The position numbers were made by a program, and so were the translations under genes. The notes under the pieces are model-generated. The model was not told the origin of the DNA and made no database searches. It worked only from the letters and a program-made list of their open reading frames with translations. Of a stretch of 64,000 nt of DNA, positions 8,118 through 16,420 are shown in pieces (position 1 is the stretch's first letter; every line of letters begins with the position of its first letter). Source of the DNA: WLMZ01 sp037140375 (GTDB lineage Bacteria > Actinomycetota > Acidimicrobiia > Acidimicrobiales > Ilumatobacteraceae); assembly GCA_037140375.1 (NCBI GenBank), contig JBAXER010000004.1, forward strand, positions 7,123 through 71,122. Reading direction: 5' to 3'.

Positions 8118-8293
8118 GCCCTTCGTCGGCCATGGGTGCGATTGTCGCTCAAATTGCAGCGTGATCGCACCCCTGTAATTACATTGCTGTCATTGTCCCC
8201 TATCACATCACGTTCGCGCAAGAGAGGATTCATTATTTGTGAGATTTCTCGCGCCGTCCGCGCGAACTAGTTCTCACGCTGCACCCCCACGCG

Positions 8294-8344
8294 ACGAAGT
8301 GGCGGCGCTCACGCCCCTCATGGAATCGTGCGCCGCCACTTCGC
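8294..8344. repeat. Dispersed intergenic palindrome, copy 1
   Basis: CGAAGTGGCGGCGC (8295-8308) and its reverse complement (8330-8343) frame a 21-base spacer starting with TCACGCCC. The arms match those of the copies at 42915-42965 and 43934-43984, but the spacer has diverged and lost the inner stem of those copies. It lies 23 bases downstream of the stop codon of the minus-strand VWA gene, where it could act as a terminator or 3'-end stabiliser. Confidence 0.75.
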
Positions 8345-8366
8345 CAACGTGACGGCAGCTAGGGGA

Positions 8367-10382
8367 TCAGCCGGCAGCGCGGCCGCCGCCGCGGGCCATC
8401 TTCTTTTTGTTCTCGATGAAGTCGACGAGCACGTAATCGCCGAGCGTGTCGGGCGTGGTGAAGAAGGCGCGACCACGGTTGATGGCCGTGAGCTTCTCGA
8501 CGAAGCTCTTCAGCGAACGATCGGCATCGAGCATGAACGTGTTGATGCGGATGTTGTCTTTGGTGCAGCGCACCACTTCTCGCAACGTGGCTTCGATGGT
8601 CTCTTGCGTGGGCGGATAGTTGAAGTACGGATCGCCGTTGGGTGTGATGTGAGCCGTGGGCTCGCCGTCGGTGATCATGATGATCTGCTTGGTGCCGGTC
8701 TGGCGCGACAACAGCTGACGAGCAAGCATGAACGCGTGCTGCATGTTGGTGCCGTACGCAAAGTCCCAACTCACTTCGGGCAATTGCTCGGCGGTAATGA
8801 CGCGAGCAACTTCGCCGAATCCGACAAGACCCATGTAGTCGCGAGGGAATTGCGAGGTGATGAGCGAGTGCAGCGCCATCGCAACTTTCTTGGCGGGCAA
8901 GAAGTTGTCGCGCATGGGCATGCTCATCGAGAGGTCGAGCATCAAGACAGTGGACGACTTGGTGACGTGCTCGGTGCGCTCGATCTCGAAGTCGTCGGGC
9001 GACAGCTGCACTGGCGTGCCTGAGCCGCCGCGACGAATGGCGTTGCGCAGGGTGCGCTGCAGATCGAGGTTGAACGGATCGCCGTATTCATAGGCCTTGG
9101 TCTCGTAGGTGCGCTCGTGGCCCTGGCCGAAGCGATCCATTTGGTGCTGGCCGGCTTTGTCTTTGGCGAGCTTGGTGTAGAGCTCGCGCAGCGCATTGGA
9201 GCCGATCTTGCGCAGGCCTTTGGGGGTGAGCTCGAGGCGGCCCTCTTTGTTCTGGATGAGGCCGGCCTCTTCGAGCATCTTGGCCATCTCGGCCAGACGC
9301 GCCAACGACTTGGCGGCATCGTCGCCCATCAGATCGCGGACACGATCCATATCGGCTTCGGCCAGAGCACCAGGCGTTGAAGCGTTACGCAACAGGTTCT
9401 CGAGCTGATCGAGCTCGCCGAGCTCTTGCATGGTCTGCATTGCCTGGCCGAAACCCATTGGGTCTTGGCCTTGCATGTCGTATTCGCGGTTCCAGTTCAT
9501 CTGCGGGAACATGCCCTGCAGGTTCTGGCTGAGCTGATCCATCTGCCAGCGCAGATCCATGTCTTCCATGAGCTGATCGCTGAGCTGCTGCATCTGCGCA
9601 CGCTGCTCGGGCGTCATCGAGTTCATCATCGCCTGCATTGCTGCCATGCGCTGAGCCATGGTCTCGAGCAGCTCTTCGAGCGTCTCGGGGTTCTCGGGGA
9701 AGAAGTCGCCGAACTGTTCCATGAACTGTTCGAAGCCGGGGTCTTCGCCTTGCTGTTGCTTGTCGAGCATTTCGTTGAGCCCAGCGAGCATGTCCTTCAT
9801 GCGTTGCATGTCTTCGGGGCTCATGTTCTGCATGTCGCCGCTCATCTTGTCGACGGCTTGCTGCATGAGTTGCTGGCGAAGCTTGTCCATCAGCTCATCG
9901 AAGCGCTGTTTGGCTTCGGCGGATTCGAAATCGTAGGCCTGCAGTTCGCGCACCTTGCCGGCGAGATCGTCGGGCAGCATGTCGAGTCTGAAGTTGCGAT
10001 CTTCGGCGGTCTGGCGAGCGGTGTCGGCGCGCCGTTCGTCGCCACTTTGCTCGGCTGCGTTCTTGGCGTTCTCTACGGCGTGACGTTCTTCGTCGACGAT
10101 GTCGTCGAGCGCATCGGCGATCTCTTGAAACACACCACCGAGGTCGCCGCGATCGAGACGCTCTTGGCGCTCTTTGCGCAACCGATCCATGATCTCGCGC
10201 ATGCCCTGCAGACGATCGCCGTTGCGGTCGCGCAGACCCTCTTGCATCATCCGTCGCAAGGCACTGTTCACGTCGCCGTGATAGAGCAGATCGTCGGTCA
10301 TTGCGTCGAACAGTGTCTCGGCGTCGAGATCGAAGCCCTTTTGGGATCCATCCCAGCGGGAGTAAATAAACCGTGCGGCCAT
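8367..10382 (-). CDS. VWA-domain protein, Rv0959-like partner of the AAA ATPase
   Basis: A 671-residue soluble protein. The first two thirds are helical and rich in Glu, Gln and Met (for example repeated MQ/EQ stretches around residues 180-330). A von Willebrand A domain starts near residue 465, with a MIDAS motif DLSMSMP and a later TDGEPTAHI. Length and layout recall Mycobacterium Rv0959, which sits beside the magnesium-chelatase-like ATPase Rv0958; a matching ATPase is at 11960-13363. Such MoxR/chelatase-type AAA plus VWA pairs act as metal-dependent chaperones or insertases; the substrate is unknown. Here the two are separated by a plus-strand gene pair. A palindromic repeat follows its stop. 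Confidence 0.85.
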   Translation of the reverse strand: MAARFIYSRWDGSQKGFDLDAETLFDAMTDDLLYHGDVNSALRRMMQEGLRDRNGDRLQGMREIMDRLRKERQERLDRGDLGGVFQEIADALDDIVDEERHAVENAKNAAEQSGDERRADTARQTAEDRNFRLDMLPDDLAGKVRELQAYDFESAEAKQRFDELMDKLRQQLMQQAVDKMSGDMQNMSPEDMQRMKDMLAGLNEMLDKQQQGEDPGFEQFMEQFGDFFPENPETLEELLETMAQRMAAMQAMMNSMTPEQRAQMQQLSDQLMEDMDLRWQMDQLSQNLQGMFPQMNWNREYDMQGQDPMGFGQAMQTMQELGELDQLENLLRNASTPGALAEADMDRVRDLMGDDAAKSLARLAEMAKMLEEAGLIQNKEGRLELTPKGLRKIGSNALRELYTKLAKDKAGQHQMDRFGQGHERTYETKAYEYGDPFNLDLQRTLRNAIRRGGSGTPVQLSPDDFEIERTEHVTKSSTVLMLDLSMSMPMRDNFLPAKKVAMALHSLITSQFPRDYMGLVGFGEVARVITAEQLPEVSWDFAYGTNMQHAFMLARQLLSRQTGTKQIIMITDGEPTAHITPNGDPYFNYPPTQETIEATLREVVRCTKDNIRINTFMLDADRSLKSFVEKLTAINRGRAFFTTPDTLGDYVLVDFIENKKKMARGGGRAAG

Positions 10383-10408
10383 AGAGGCACGCTAGCCTGC
10401 CGATTGTC

Positions 10409-10960
10409 ATGCGTGTTCCTCGTACCTTCGCCTTTGTTGACCTTTCGGGGTTCACGAACTACACCGCTGCGTTCGGCGACGACGCCGCGGGGCGAATCCT
10501 CAGCGCATTTCGCGGCATTGCCCGAGACCTGGCCAGCGCCCACGGGGTGCGAATTGCTAAGTGGCTCGGCGACGGCTGCATGATCGTGGCCATGAACCAG
10601 TCCGACTGCGTTGCCTTTGCAATCGAGCTTGAAGACAAAGCCTCCGAGGTGTGCGCTCCCCTGTCGTTGCGGGTTGGCATTGCTTCGGGACACGCGTTGT
10701 TGTTCGAAGGCGACGATTACATCGGCTCGGCCGTGAACCTTGCTGCTCGCCTGTGCGATGCCGCCGGCCCGTACGAAATCCTCATGCCCTCAATGCAACT
10801 TGAGCGCTTGCCCGAAGGTATCCACGCCACACCGCAGGGCACACTCGAGCTGCGCGGCTTCCCCGGACCGATCGAGGTATTCGAGATCAGTGGCGCACTC
10901 GCCGATAACGCCAGGCCCGACACCAGCGAACTCTGGACTCGCGCCCCGTACGGCATCTAG
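10409..10960 (+). CDS. Class III adenylate/guanylate cyclase-domain protein
   Basis: A 183-residue protein made almost only of a class III cyclase domain. Catalytic positions look intact: metal-binding D11 (FVDLSGFT) and D55 (WLGDGC), purine-selecting K51 and D103 (GDDYIG), and transition-state N110 and R114 (VNLAARL). K/D at the purine site favours ATP over GTP. There is no sensor or membrane domain. It starts 26 bases from the divergent VWA gene, and its stop overlaps the GTG of the next gene by one base, so the two products are made together. Confidence 0.85.
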   Translation: MRVPRTFAFVDLSGFTNYTAAFGDDAAGRILSAFRGIARDLASAHGVRIAKWLGDGCMIVAMNQSDCVAFAIELEDKASEVCAPLSLRVGIASGHALLFEGDDYIGSAVNLAARLCDAAGPYEILMPSMQLERLPEGIHATPQGTLELRGFPGPIEVFEISGALADNARPDTSELWTRAPYGI

Positions 10961-11949
10961 TGCCCGAACGAGATCCATCGCTGCCTGCGCGCGGCATCGT
11001 CATTCCGAGCTCACATCTCGACCGCACGCGCCTGCACGAAGACATCGAGTTGTTGGCCGAACTGGGCACGCAAGAGCTGCGCATCGGCATCGACTGGGAC
11101 TGGATGCAGCCCGCCGCTGGCGTGGTGAACGGCGACGCTGTCGAGTTTTACCTTGGCGCCACGCAAACGGCCCGAGCCTGCGGAGTCTCATTGCAGTTCA
11201 CCTTGCTTGAACGCAATGTGCCGAAGTGGTTCGATAACGACGGCGGATTCGGCGACGCGAAATGGACCGGTCATTGGTGGCCGCGTTGGGTCGAAACCTG
11301 CGCCGACACATTTGGCGACAGCGTGGCCGGCTGGGTGCCCATCGATCACCCGTTAGCCGTTGCCAACCGTCTATATCCCGATGATCCTCGACGTCACGGC
11401 GAAGTGCTCGACACCGTCATCAAGGCGTGGCGCGATGCGTGGCGAATTCTGCAGGGCGGGCCACCGATCATCACGTCGTTCGGCGTAGAGATCGTGCGAC
11501 CCGTAGACCAGACAATTCCTGCCGAGCACGCTGCGAAGCGACTCGATCAGATTCGCTGGCGGCTCTGGTTACAAGGTCTACGCGATGGCGTTGTGAGCAT
11601 TCCCGGCAGAGCCGACGTTGAGGTCGCCGATTTGGCCGGCTCATGCGACGTGCTGGGCATCACGGTTCGTCACGAACGCGATGCGTTGGGGCTGTTGCAC
11701 CGCGCCGCCGAAATGGGACTCGATCGCCCCATGGCAGTAACCATGTTGCTCCCCGCTGGCACCGATGCCGACCGCGAGTTGGTGATCGAGCGTTACATGC
11801 AGCAGGCCACCGAAGCAGCCTCGGGGCTGAAGCTGCTGGCGATTGCGGTGAGTCCGGCGTTCGACGTGGTCGAGGGCGATCGCGGCATCATCAGCCGTGA
11901 TCGAGAACTCAAAGACAGTGGCCGCGTGTATTTCGGCCTCACCGAATAA
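10960..11949 (+). CDS. Degenerate GH1-like (beta-glucosidase fold) protein, probably not a classical hydrolase
   Basis: A 329-residue protein whose N-terminal half tracks glycoside hydrolase family 1: RIGIDWDWMQPAAG corresponds to RFSIxWxRxxPxG, and WVPIDHPLAVAN to WxTxNEPxxxA. The acid/base Asn-Glu is replaced by D129-H130, the substrate histidine of TLxH is Glu84, and no C-terminal TENG nucleophile motif is found (TMLLPAG instead). It is also shorter than active GH1 enzymes (about 400-480). A binding or sensor role for a sugar, working with the coupled cyclase, is conceivable but inferred. The GTG start overlaps the cyclase stop. Confidence 0.6.
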   Translation: MPERDPSLPARGIVIPSSHLDRTRLHEDIELLAELGTQELRIGIDWDWMQPAAGVVNGDAVEFYLGATQTARACGVSLQFTLLERNVPKWFDNDGGFGDAKWTGHWWPRWVETCADTFGDSVAGWVPIDHPLAVANRLYPDDPRRHGEVLDTVIKAWRDAWRILQGGPPIITSFGVEIVRPVDQTIPAEHAAKRLDQIRWRLWLQGLRDGVVSIPGRADVEVADLAGSCDVLGITVRHERDALGLLHRAAEMGLDRPMAVTMLLPAGTDADRELVIERYMQQATEAASGLKLLAIAVSPAFDVVEGDRGIISRDRELKDSGRVYFGLTE

Positions 11950-11959
11950 CGCCCAAGAA

Positions 11960-13363
11960 TCAGCGGCCGCGGTAGGTGGCCCGAGAACCCGAGGCGTCTT
12001 TGTTGAGACGCTTCGAGAGATGCAGACCTTCGAGCACGAACTCGACCGCTGCGGCGAGTGCTGCGGGTGATTGGTCGGCGCCGGCCAGAGCCGACACTGG
12101 CGCACGCAACGCAGGCACTGACTCGAGCAATGCCACTTCGTCGGCAGAGGCAATGTCTTCGCCCGTATGAGCAACAACACCTTCGTCGAATGCTGCGATG
12201 ACATCGCGCACTTGATCGGGGGTGACCCGCTGCTTGTACACGGTGAGCACCGCGGCACGGACGAGGTTCTCGAGAATGGCGCCTTCGCGGCCGTCTTCGA
12301 GCGACTCAATTTCGATCTTGCCCGATGTCGATGCGGCGATTGCACCGAGGTCGCACACGCGTGGCACGACTTCGGTTTCGCCGGCACGCAACGCACGGCG
12401 CAATGCGTTGGCGGCAAGCACCTCGCTGTTGCTGACCGACAAACGAACCGACACACCACTGCGCTGGTTCACCTGGCTGCTTGAGCGGGCGAGGTGGCTG
12501 AGGGTGGCGATGACTTCTTCCATGTAGTCGGGCACGCGCACACTGACATCACCCACGCTTGCGGGGCGGGCTTCTTGGCGCATGATGGCCACTTCGGTTT
12601 CGACTTCGAGTGGGTAGTGCGTGCGGATCTGGCTACCGAAGCGATCTTTCAGCGGGGTGATGATGCGGCCGCGGTTGGTGTAGTCATCGGGGTTGGCCGA
12701 GGCAACGAGGATGACATCGAGTGGCAGGCGGATCTTGTAACCACGAACCTGCACATCGCGCTCTTCGAGCACGTTGAGCAAACCGACCTGAATGCGCTCG
12801 GCGAGGTCGGGGATTTCGTTGATGGCAAAGATGCCGCGGTTGGTGCGCGGCACGAGGCCGTAGTGCAACGTGAGTTCGTCGCTGAGGTAGCGGCCCTCGG
12901 CAACCTTGATGGGGTCGACTTCGCCAATGAGGTCGGCGATTGAGGTGTCGGGTGTCGCCAGCTTTTCGCCATAACGATCGCTGCGGTGCACCCACGAGAT
13001 TGGCGCGTCGTCGCCCTTTTCGGCGACGAGATCGCGAGCGTGCTTCGACACTGGCGAGTATGGATCGTCGTTGATCTCGCTGCCCGCGACAATGGGCATC
13101 CATTCGTCGAGCAAGCCAGTGAGCGAGCGGATGATGCGGGTCTTGGCTTGCCCACGCTCGCCAAGGAAGATCACGTCGTGACCCGCCAAGATCGCGTTCT
13201 CGAGCTGAGGCATCACGGTGTCTTCGTAACCCATCACGCCATCGAAGAGCGGCTCGCCGGCGGAGATCTTGACAACAGCGTTGCGACGGATCTCCTCCTT
13301 CACGGGCCACGACTTCCAGCCGGAAGCCTTGAGTTCACCAAGAGTTGTTGCCATCTGAGCCAT
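11960..13363 (-). CDS. Magnesium-chelatase/MoxR-type AAA ATPase, Rv0958-like
   Basis: A 467-residue AAA+ ATPase of the MoxR/chelatase I clade. The nucleotide site has FLGERGQAKTR in place of the classical GxxGxGKT. Other motifs are the Walker-B-like GIFAINEIPDL, the sensor region VASANPDDYTNRGRIITPLKDRF, and a C-terminal lid domain. The family partners with VWA proteins; the matching one is at 8367-10382 on the same strand. Unlike the adjacent mycobacterial genes, a cyclase/GH1-like pair on the other strand lies between them. The start at 13363 is followed by a second ATG four codons in. It diverges from the GH2 gene over a 117-base gap. Confidence 0.85.
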   Translation of the reverse strand: MAQMATTLGELKASGWKSWPVKEEIRRNAVVKISAGEPLFDGVMGYEDTVMPQLENAILAGHDVIFLGERGQAKTRIIRSLTGLLDEWMPIVAGSEINDDPYSPVSKHARDLVAEKGDDAPISWVHRSDRYGEKLATPDTSIADLIGEVDPIKVAEGRYLSDELTLHYGLVPRTNRGIFAINEIPDLAERIQVGLLNVLEERDVQVRGYKIRLPLDVILVASANPDDYTNRGRIITPLKDRFGSQIRTHYPLEVETEVAIMRQEARPASVGDVSVRVPDYMEEVIATLSHLARSSSQVNQRSGVSVRLSVSNSEVLAANALRRALRAGETEVVPRVCDLGAIAASTSGKIEIESLEDGREGAILENLVRAAVLTVYKQRVTPDQVRDVIAAFDEGVVAHTGEDIASADEVALLESVPALRAPVSALAGADQSPAALAAAVEFVLEGLHLSKRLNKDASGSRATYRGR

Positions 13364-13480
13364 TCACGAAACCTAGCGAAGATTCGCACCACGCGCTCAG
13401 ACGGGCAACGTGTTGGGCGTTCGCACGGGCGGCTCGCCTGCAACCCGTTGGCCTCGCCCCGCCCCATTAGGCTGCGTCGA

Positions 13481-15598
13481 ATGGATCTCAGCGGCACGTG
13501 GCGAGCAGTAGCTGCCGATGACCAACTCAGGCGTATCGCCATTGGCATGGACTACGACGACTCGACATGGACCCCCATCGAAGTGCCGGGTCACTGGAGA
13601 TCTACTGCCGAGTTCGCCGAGAACGACGGGCCGCTGTTGTTCCGCACACACTTTGCGTTCGACACTCCGCCGGCCGGCCAACGTTCGTGGATCCTCATGA
13701 ACGGCCTCTTTTACCAAGCCGATGTATGGCTCGATGGTGCGTACCTTGGCGACCCTGAGGGCTACTTCTTTCCTCACTCGTTCGATGTCTCATCGCTGCT
13801 GCGCATCGGCGACGAGCACGTGCTTGCTGTTGAGGTCGCATGCGCCCCGCACAAGTCGCATCGCGGTCGCCGCAACATCACCGGCGTGATGCAGCAATGG
13901 GACGCAGCCGATCCAAACTGGAACCCCGGCGGCCTGTGGCGCTCGGTGCAGATAGAGACCACGGGGCCCGTGCGTCTCGACAAACTTCGAGTGCTGTGCC
14001 GCGACGTCAACGAGTCGAGGGCACACCTTCGTTTGCACGGACGCCTCGACAGCGACGAATCACGCACCGTGAAGATTCGTACCGTGGTCGATGGCGTCAT
14101 CGCCGCCGAGGTTGAGCAGCCCCTGGCGCGTGGCACCAACGCAGTCGACTGGAACATCGATGTCGATAATCCGCGGCTGTGGTGGCCATATTCGCTTGGC
14201 GCTCAAGAGCTCAGCGATGTGCACGTAGAAGTTGTGGTCGACGGAATCGTCAGCCATTCGCGCACGGTACGCACCGGCATGCGCGAGGTCGCGATGCAAG
14301 ATTGGGTGTGGTCGATCAACGGCGAACGCATCTATCTCAAGGGCGCGAACCTGGCTCCCACTCAACTCAATCTCGCCGCCACCGAACCATCTGCCTTCCG
14401 ACGCGACGTAGAGCTCGCACGCGACGCTGGCCTCGATCTGCTGCGAGTGCACGGCCACATCGCACCGCCAGCGCTCTACGAAGCTGCCGACGAACTCGGC
14501 ATGCTCTTGTGGCAAGACTTTCCGCTGCAGTGGTCATACGCGCGCGATGTGCGCCGCCGTGCAGTGAGCCAAGCGCAAGAGGCCGTTTTCGAGCTGGGCC
14601 ATCACCCGTCGATCATCACGTGGTGCGCCCACAACGAACCAGCCGCCACCAACATCGACCTGCGCAACAACCAACCGCGCTGGAAGAACGCTGCTCGCTA
14701 TTTGGTGGGCCAACAGGTGCCGTCGTGGAACAAGAACATCCTTGATCGGTGGGTGAAGCGAGCGTTCGAAAAGGACGACGACACCCGACCCACCATCGCG
14801 CACAGCGGCGTGATGCCCCACCTTCCCGAGATCAACGGATCAGACAGCCATCTGTACTTCGGTTGGTATCACGGCGACGAGCACGAGTTCCCCGCCTTCG
14901 CCGCAGCGTTTCCACGCATGGTGCGATTCGTCAGCGAGTTCGGTGCACAGGCAGTGCCGCCGCATCACGAGTTCATCGACACCAGCACATGGCCCAACCT
15001 CGATTGGGACACGCTCGAGAACAGCTACGGATTGCAGCGCACGATGATGGAGCGTTATGTGCGCGCTGTCGATTACGCCACGTTCGAAGAGTGGAGCGAA
15101 GCAACGCAGCGCTACCAGGCAACGCTGTTGCGCTATCACATCGAAACCATGCGCCGGCTGAAGTACCGACCCAATGGCGGCTTCTGTTTGTTCATGCTCA
15201 ACGACTCAAGCCCGATGATTTCGTGGAGCATCCTCGACCACACGCGTGCACCAAAGCTGGCGTTTCAAGTGGTTGTCGACGCGTGTCGACCGGTGATTAT
15301 CGTGGCCGATCGACTGCCCGCCACCGTGGCGCCAGGCGATGCAATCGCGCTCGATGTGCACGTCGTAAACGACCTACGCCAACCACTGGTAGACGCCGTG
15401 TTGCACGCTCATCTGCAATGGGCCAACGGCGAACACAAATGGACCTTCGTGGGCACCAGCGAAGCCGACGATTGCACGCGCATCGCCACGCTGCAGTTTG
15501 TGGTGCCCGACGCAGCCGGGCAATTGGTGCTTGATCTCACGCTCGATGCTGGCAGCGTTGCCGCCGCCACAAACCGAGACGAAACACTGATTGCGTAA
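13481..15598 (+). CDS. Glycoside hydrolase family 2, probable beta-mannosidase
   Basis: A 705-residue cytoplasmic enzyme with the GH2 plan: jelly-roll sugar-binding domain (1-165, with PGHWR and GGLWRSVQ), an Ig-like domain (about 166-265), then a TIM barrel. The acid/base is E386 in WCAHNEP and the nucleophile is E486 in FVSEFGA. WQDFPLQW is typical of beta-mannosidases rather than beta-galactosidases. No signal peptide is present, so it would cleave imported oligosaccharides. The open frame extends 165 codons upstream over the divergent promoter, but the protein homology begins at MDLSGTW (13481). An alpha-mannosidase lies at 29847-32996. Confidence 0.88.
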   Translation: MDLSGTWRAVAADDQLRRIAIGMDYDDSTWTPIEVPGHWRSTAEFAENDGPLLFRTHFAFDTPPAGQRSWILMNGLFYQADVWLDGAYLGDPEGYFFPHSFDVSSLLRIGDEHVLAVEVACAPHKSHRGRRNITGVMQQWDAADPNWNPGGLWRSVQIETTGPVRLDKLRVLCRDVNESRAHLRLHGRLDSDESRTVKIRTVVDGVIAAEVEQPLARGTNAVDWNIDVDNPRLWWPYSLGAQELSDVHVEVVVDGIVSHSRTVRTGMREVAMQDWVWSINGERIYLKGANLAPTQLNLAATEPSAFRRDVELARDAGLDLLRVHGHIAPPALYEAADELGMLLWQDFPLQWSYARDVRRRAVSQAQEAVFELGHHPSIITWCAHNEPAATNIDLRNNQPRWKNAARYLVGQQVPSWNKNILDRWVKRAFEKDDDTRPTIAHSGVMPHLPEINGSDSHLYFGWYHGDEHEFPAFAAAFPRMVRFVSEFGAQAVPPHHEFIDTSTWPNLDWDTLENSYGLQRTMMERYVRAVDYATFEEWSEATQRYQATLLRYHIETMRRLKYRPNGGFCLFMLNDSSPMISWSILDHTRAPKLAFQVVVDACRPVIIVADRLPATVAPGDAIALDVHVVNDLRQPLVDAVLHAHLQWANGEHKWTFVGTSEADDCTRIATLQFVVPDAAGQLVLDLTLDAGSVAAATNRDETLIA

Positions 15599-15602
15599 CG
15601 CA

Positions 15603-15624
15603 GCGCGGCCACGAGTGGCCGCGC
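15603..15624. terminator. Hairpin between convergent GH2 and sdhB
   Basis: GCGCGGCCA (15603-15611) pairs perfectly with TGGCCGCGC (15616-15624) around a CGAG tetraloop, in the 33-base gap between convergent stop codons. There is no clear T-tract, so efficiency is uncertain. Confidence 0.65.
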
Positions 15625-15631
15625 CGACTGG

Positions 15632-16420
15632 TTACGAGCGAGCGATTTCTTTGCGGTTCGCGAACTTGGCCTTGCGGTAATCCTTGTTCATCAACGCGAT
15701 GACGTCGATGGAGATTTCCTTGGGGCAGGCTGCCTCGCACTCGCCGTGGTTGGTGCATGAGCCGAAGTATTCGTCCATGGTCTCAACCATCGCCTCGGCG
15801 CGGGCGTAACGCTCGGCCTGACCCTGCGGCAACAGGTTGAGGTGAGCAACCTTGGCGGCAGTGAACAAGTTGGCAGCACCGTTAGGGCACGCTGCGACGC
15901 AAGCGCCGCAACCGATGCACGCGGCCGAGTCCATTGCGGCATCGGCCACAGGCTTTGGCACAGGGACGAGGTTTGCATCGGGAGCACCACCGGTTTGAGA
16001 GGTGATGTAACCACCCGATTCGATGATGCGGTCGAATGCGCTGCGATCGACCATCAGGTCTTTGATGATCGGAAACGAAGTGGCGCGCCATGGTTCGATG
16101 ACGATGTTTGCACCGCTCTTGAACTTGCGCATGTGCAGCTGACACGTGGCGGTACCACGCTGCGGACCATGGGCCTGCCCATCGATCATCAGCGAACAGC
16201 TGCCGCAAATGCCCTCGCGACAGTCGTGTTCGAAGGTGACCGCATCGCGGCCCTCATCGATCAACTTCTCGTTGAGCACATCGAGCATCTCAAGGAACGA
16301 GGCTTCGTCGCTGATCGAGTCGATGCGATAGCTCTCAAATGCGCCGGCGGCGTCGGGGCCCTTTTGGCGCCAAACCGACAGGGTGAGGTTGGTGAGATGC
16401 TCACCGTGTGATGCAGTCAC
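15632..16420 (-). CDS. sdhB: Succinate dehydrogenase iron-sulfur subunit
   Basis: A 262-residue subunit that carries electrons from the flavoprotein to the quinone site. The N-terminal ferredoxin domain has the 2Fe-2S cysteines in CREGICGSCS plus a distal Cys (TATCQL). The C-terminal domain has CIGCGACVAACP and CTNHGECEAACPKEI for the 4Fe-4S and 3Fe-4S clusters. It is the last gene of sdhC-sdhA-sdhB, overlapping sdhA by four bases (ATGA). A GC-rich hairpin follows its stop. Confidence 0.95.
   Translation of the reverse strand: MTASHGEHLTNLTLSVWRQKGPDAAGAFESYRIDSISDEASFLEMLDVLNEKLIDEGRDAVTFEHDCREGICGSCSLMIDGQAHGPQRGTATCQLHMRKFKSGANIVIEPWRATSFPIIKDLMVDRSAFDRIIESGGYITSQTGGAPDANLVPVPKPVADAAMDSAACIGCGACVAACPNGAANLFTAAKVAHLNLLPQGQAERYARAEAMVETMDEYFGSCTNHGECEAACPKEISIDVIALMNKDYRKAKFANRKEIARS

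Noticed and set aside
9426..10583. A 385-codon plus-strand frame opposite the VWA gene
   Set aside because: Leu/His-rich antisense translation of the Gln/Glu/Met-rich VWA protein; it also overlaps the cyclase gene in a different frame.
12986..13480. N-terminal extension of the GH2 protein by 165 residues
   Set aside because: It lies over the divergent AAA ATPase gene and promoter; GH2 homology begins at MDLSGTW, with no support upstream.
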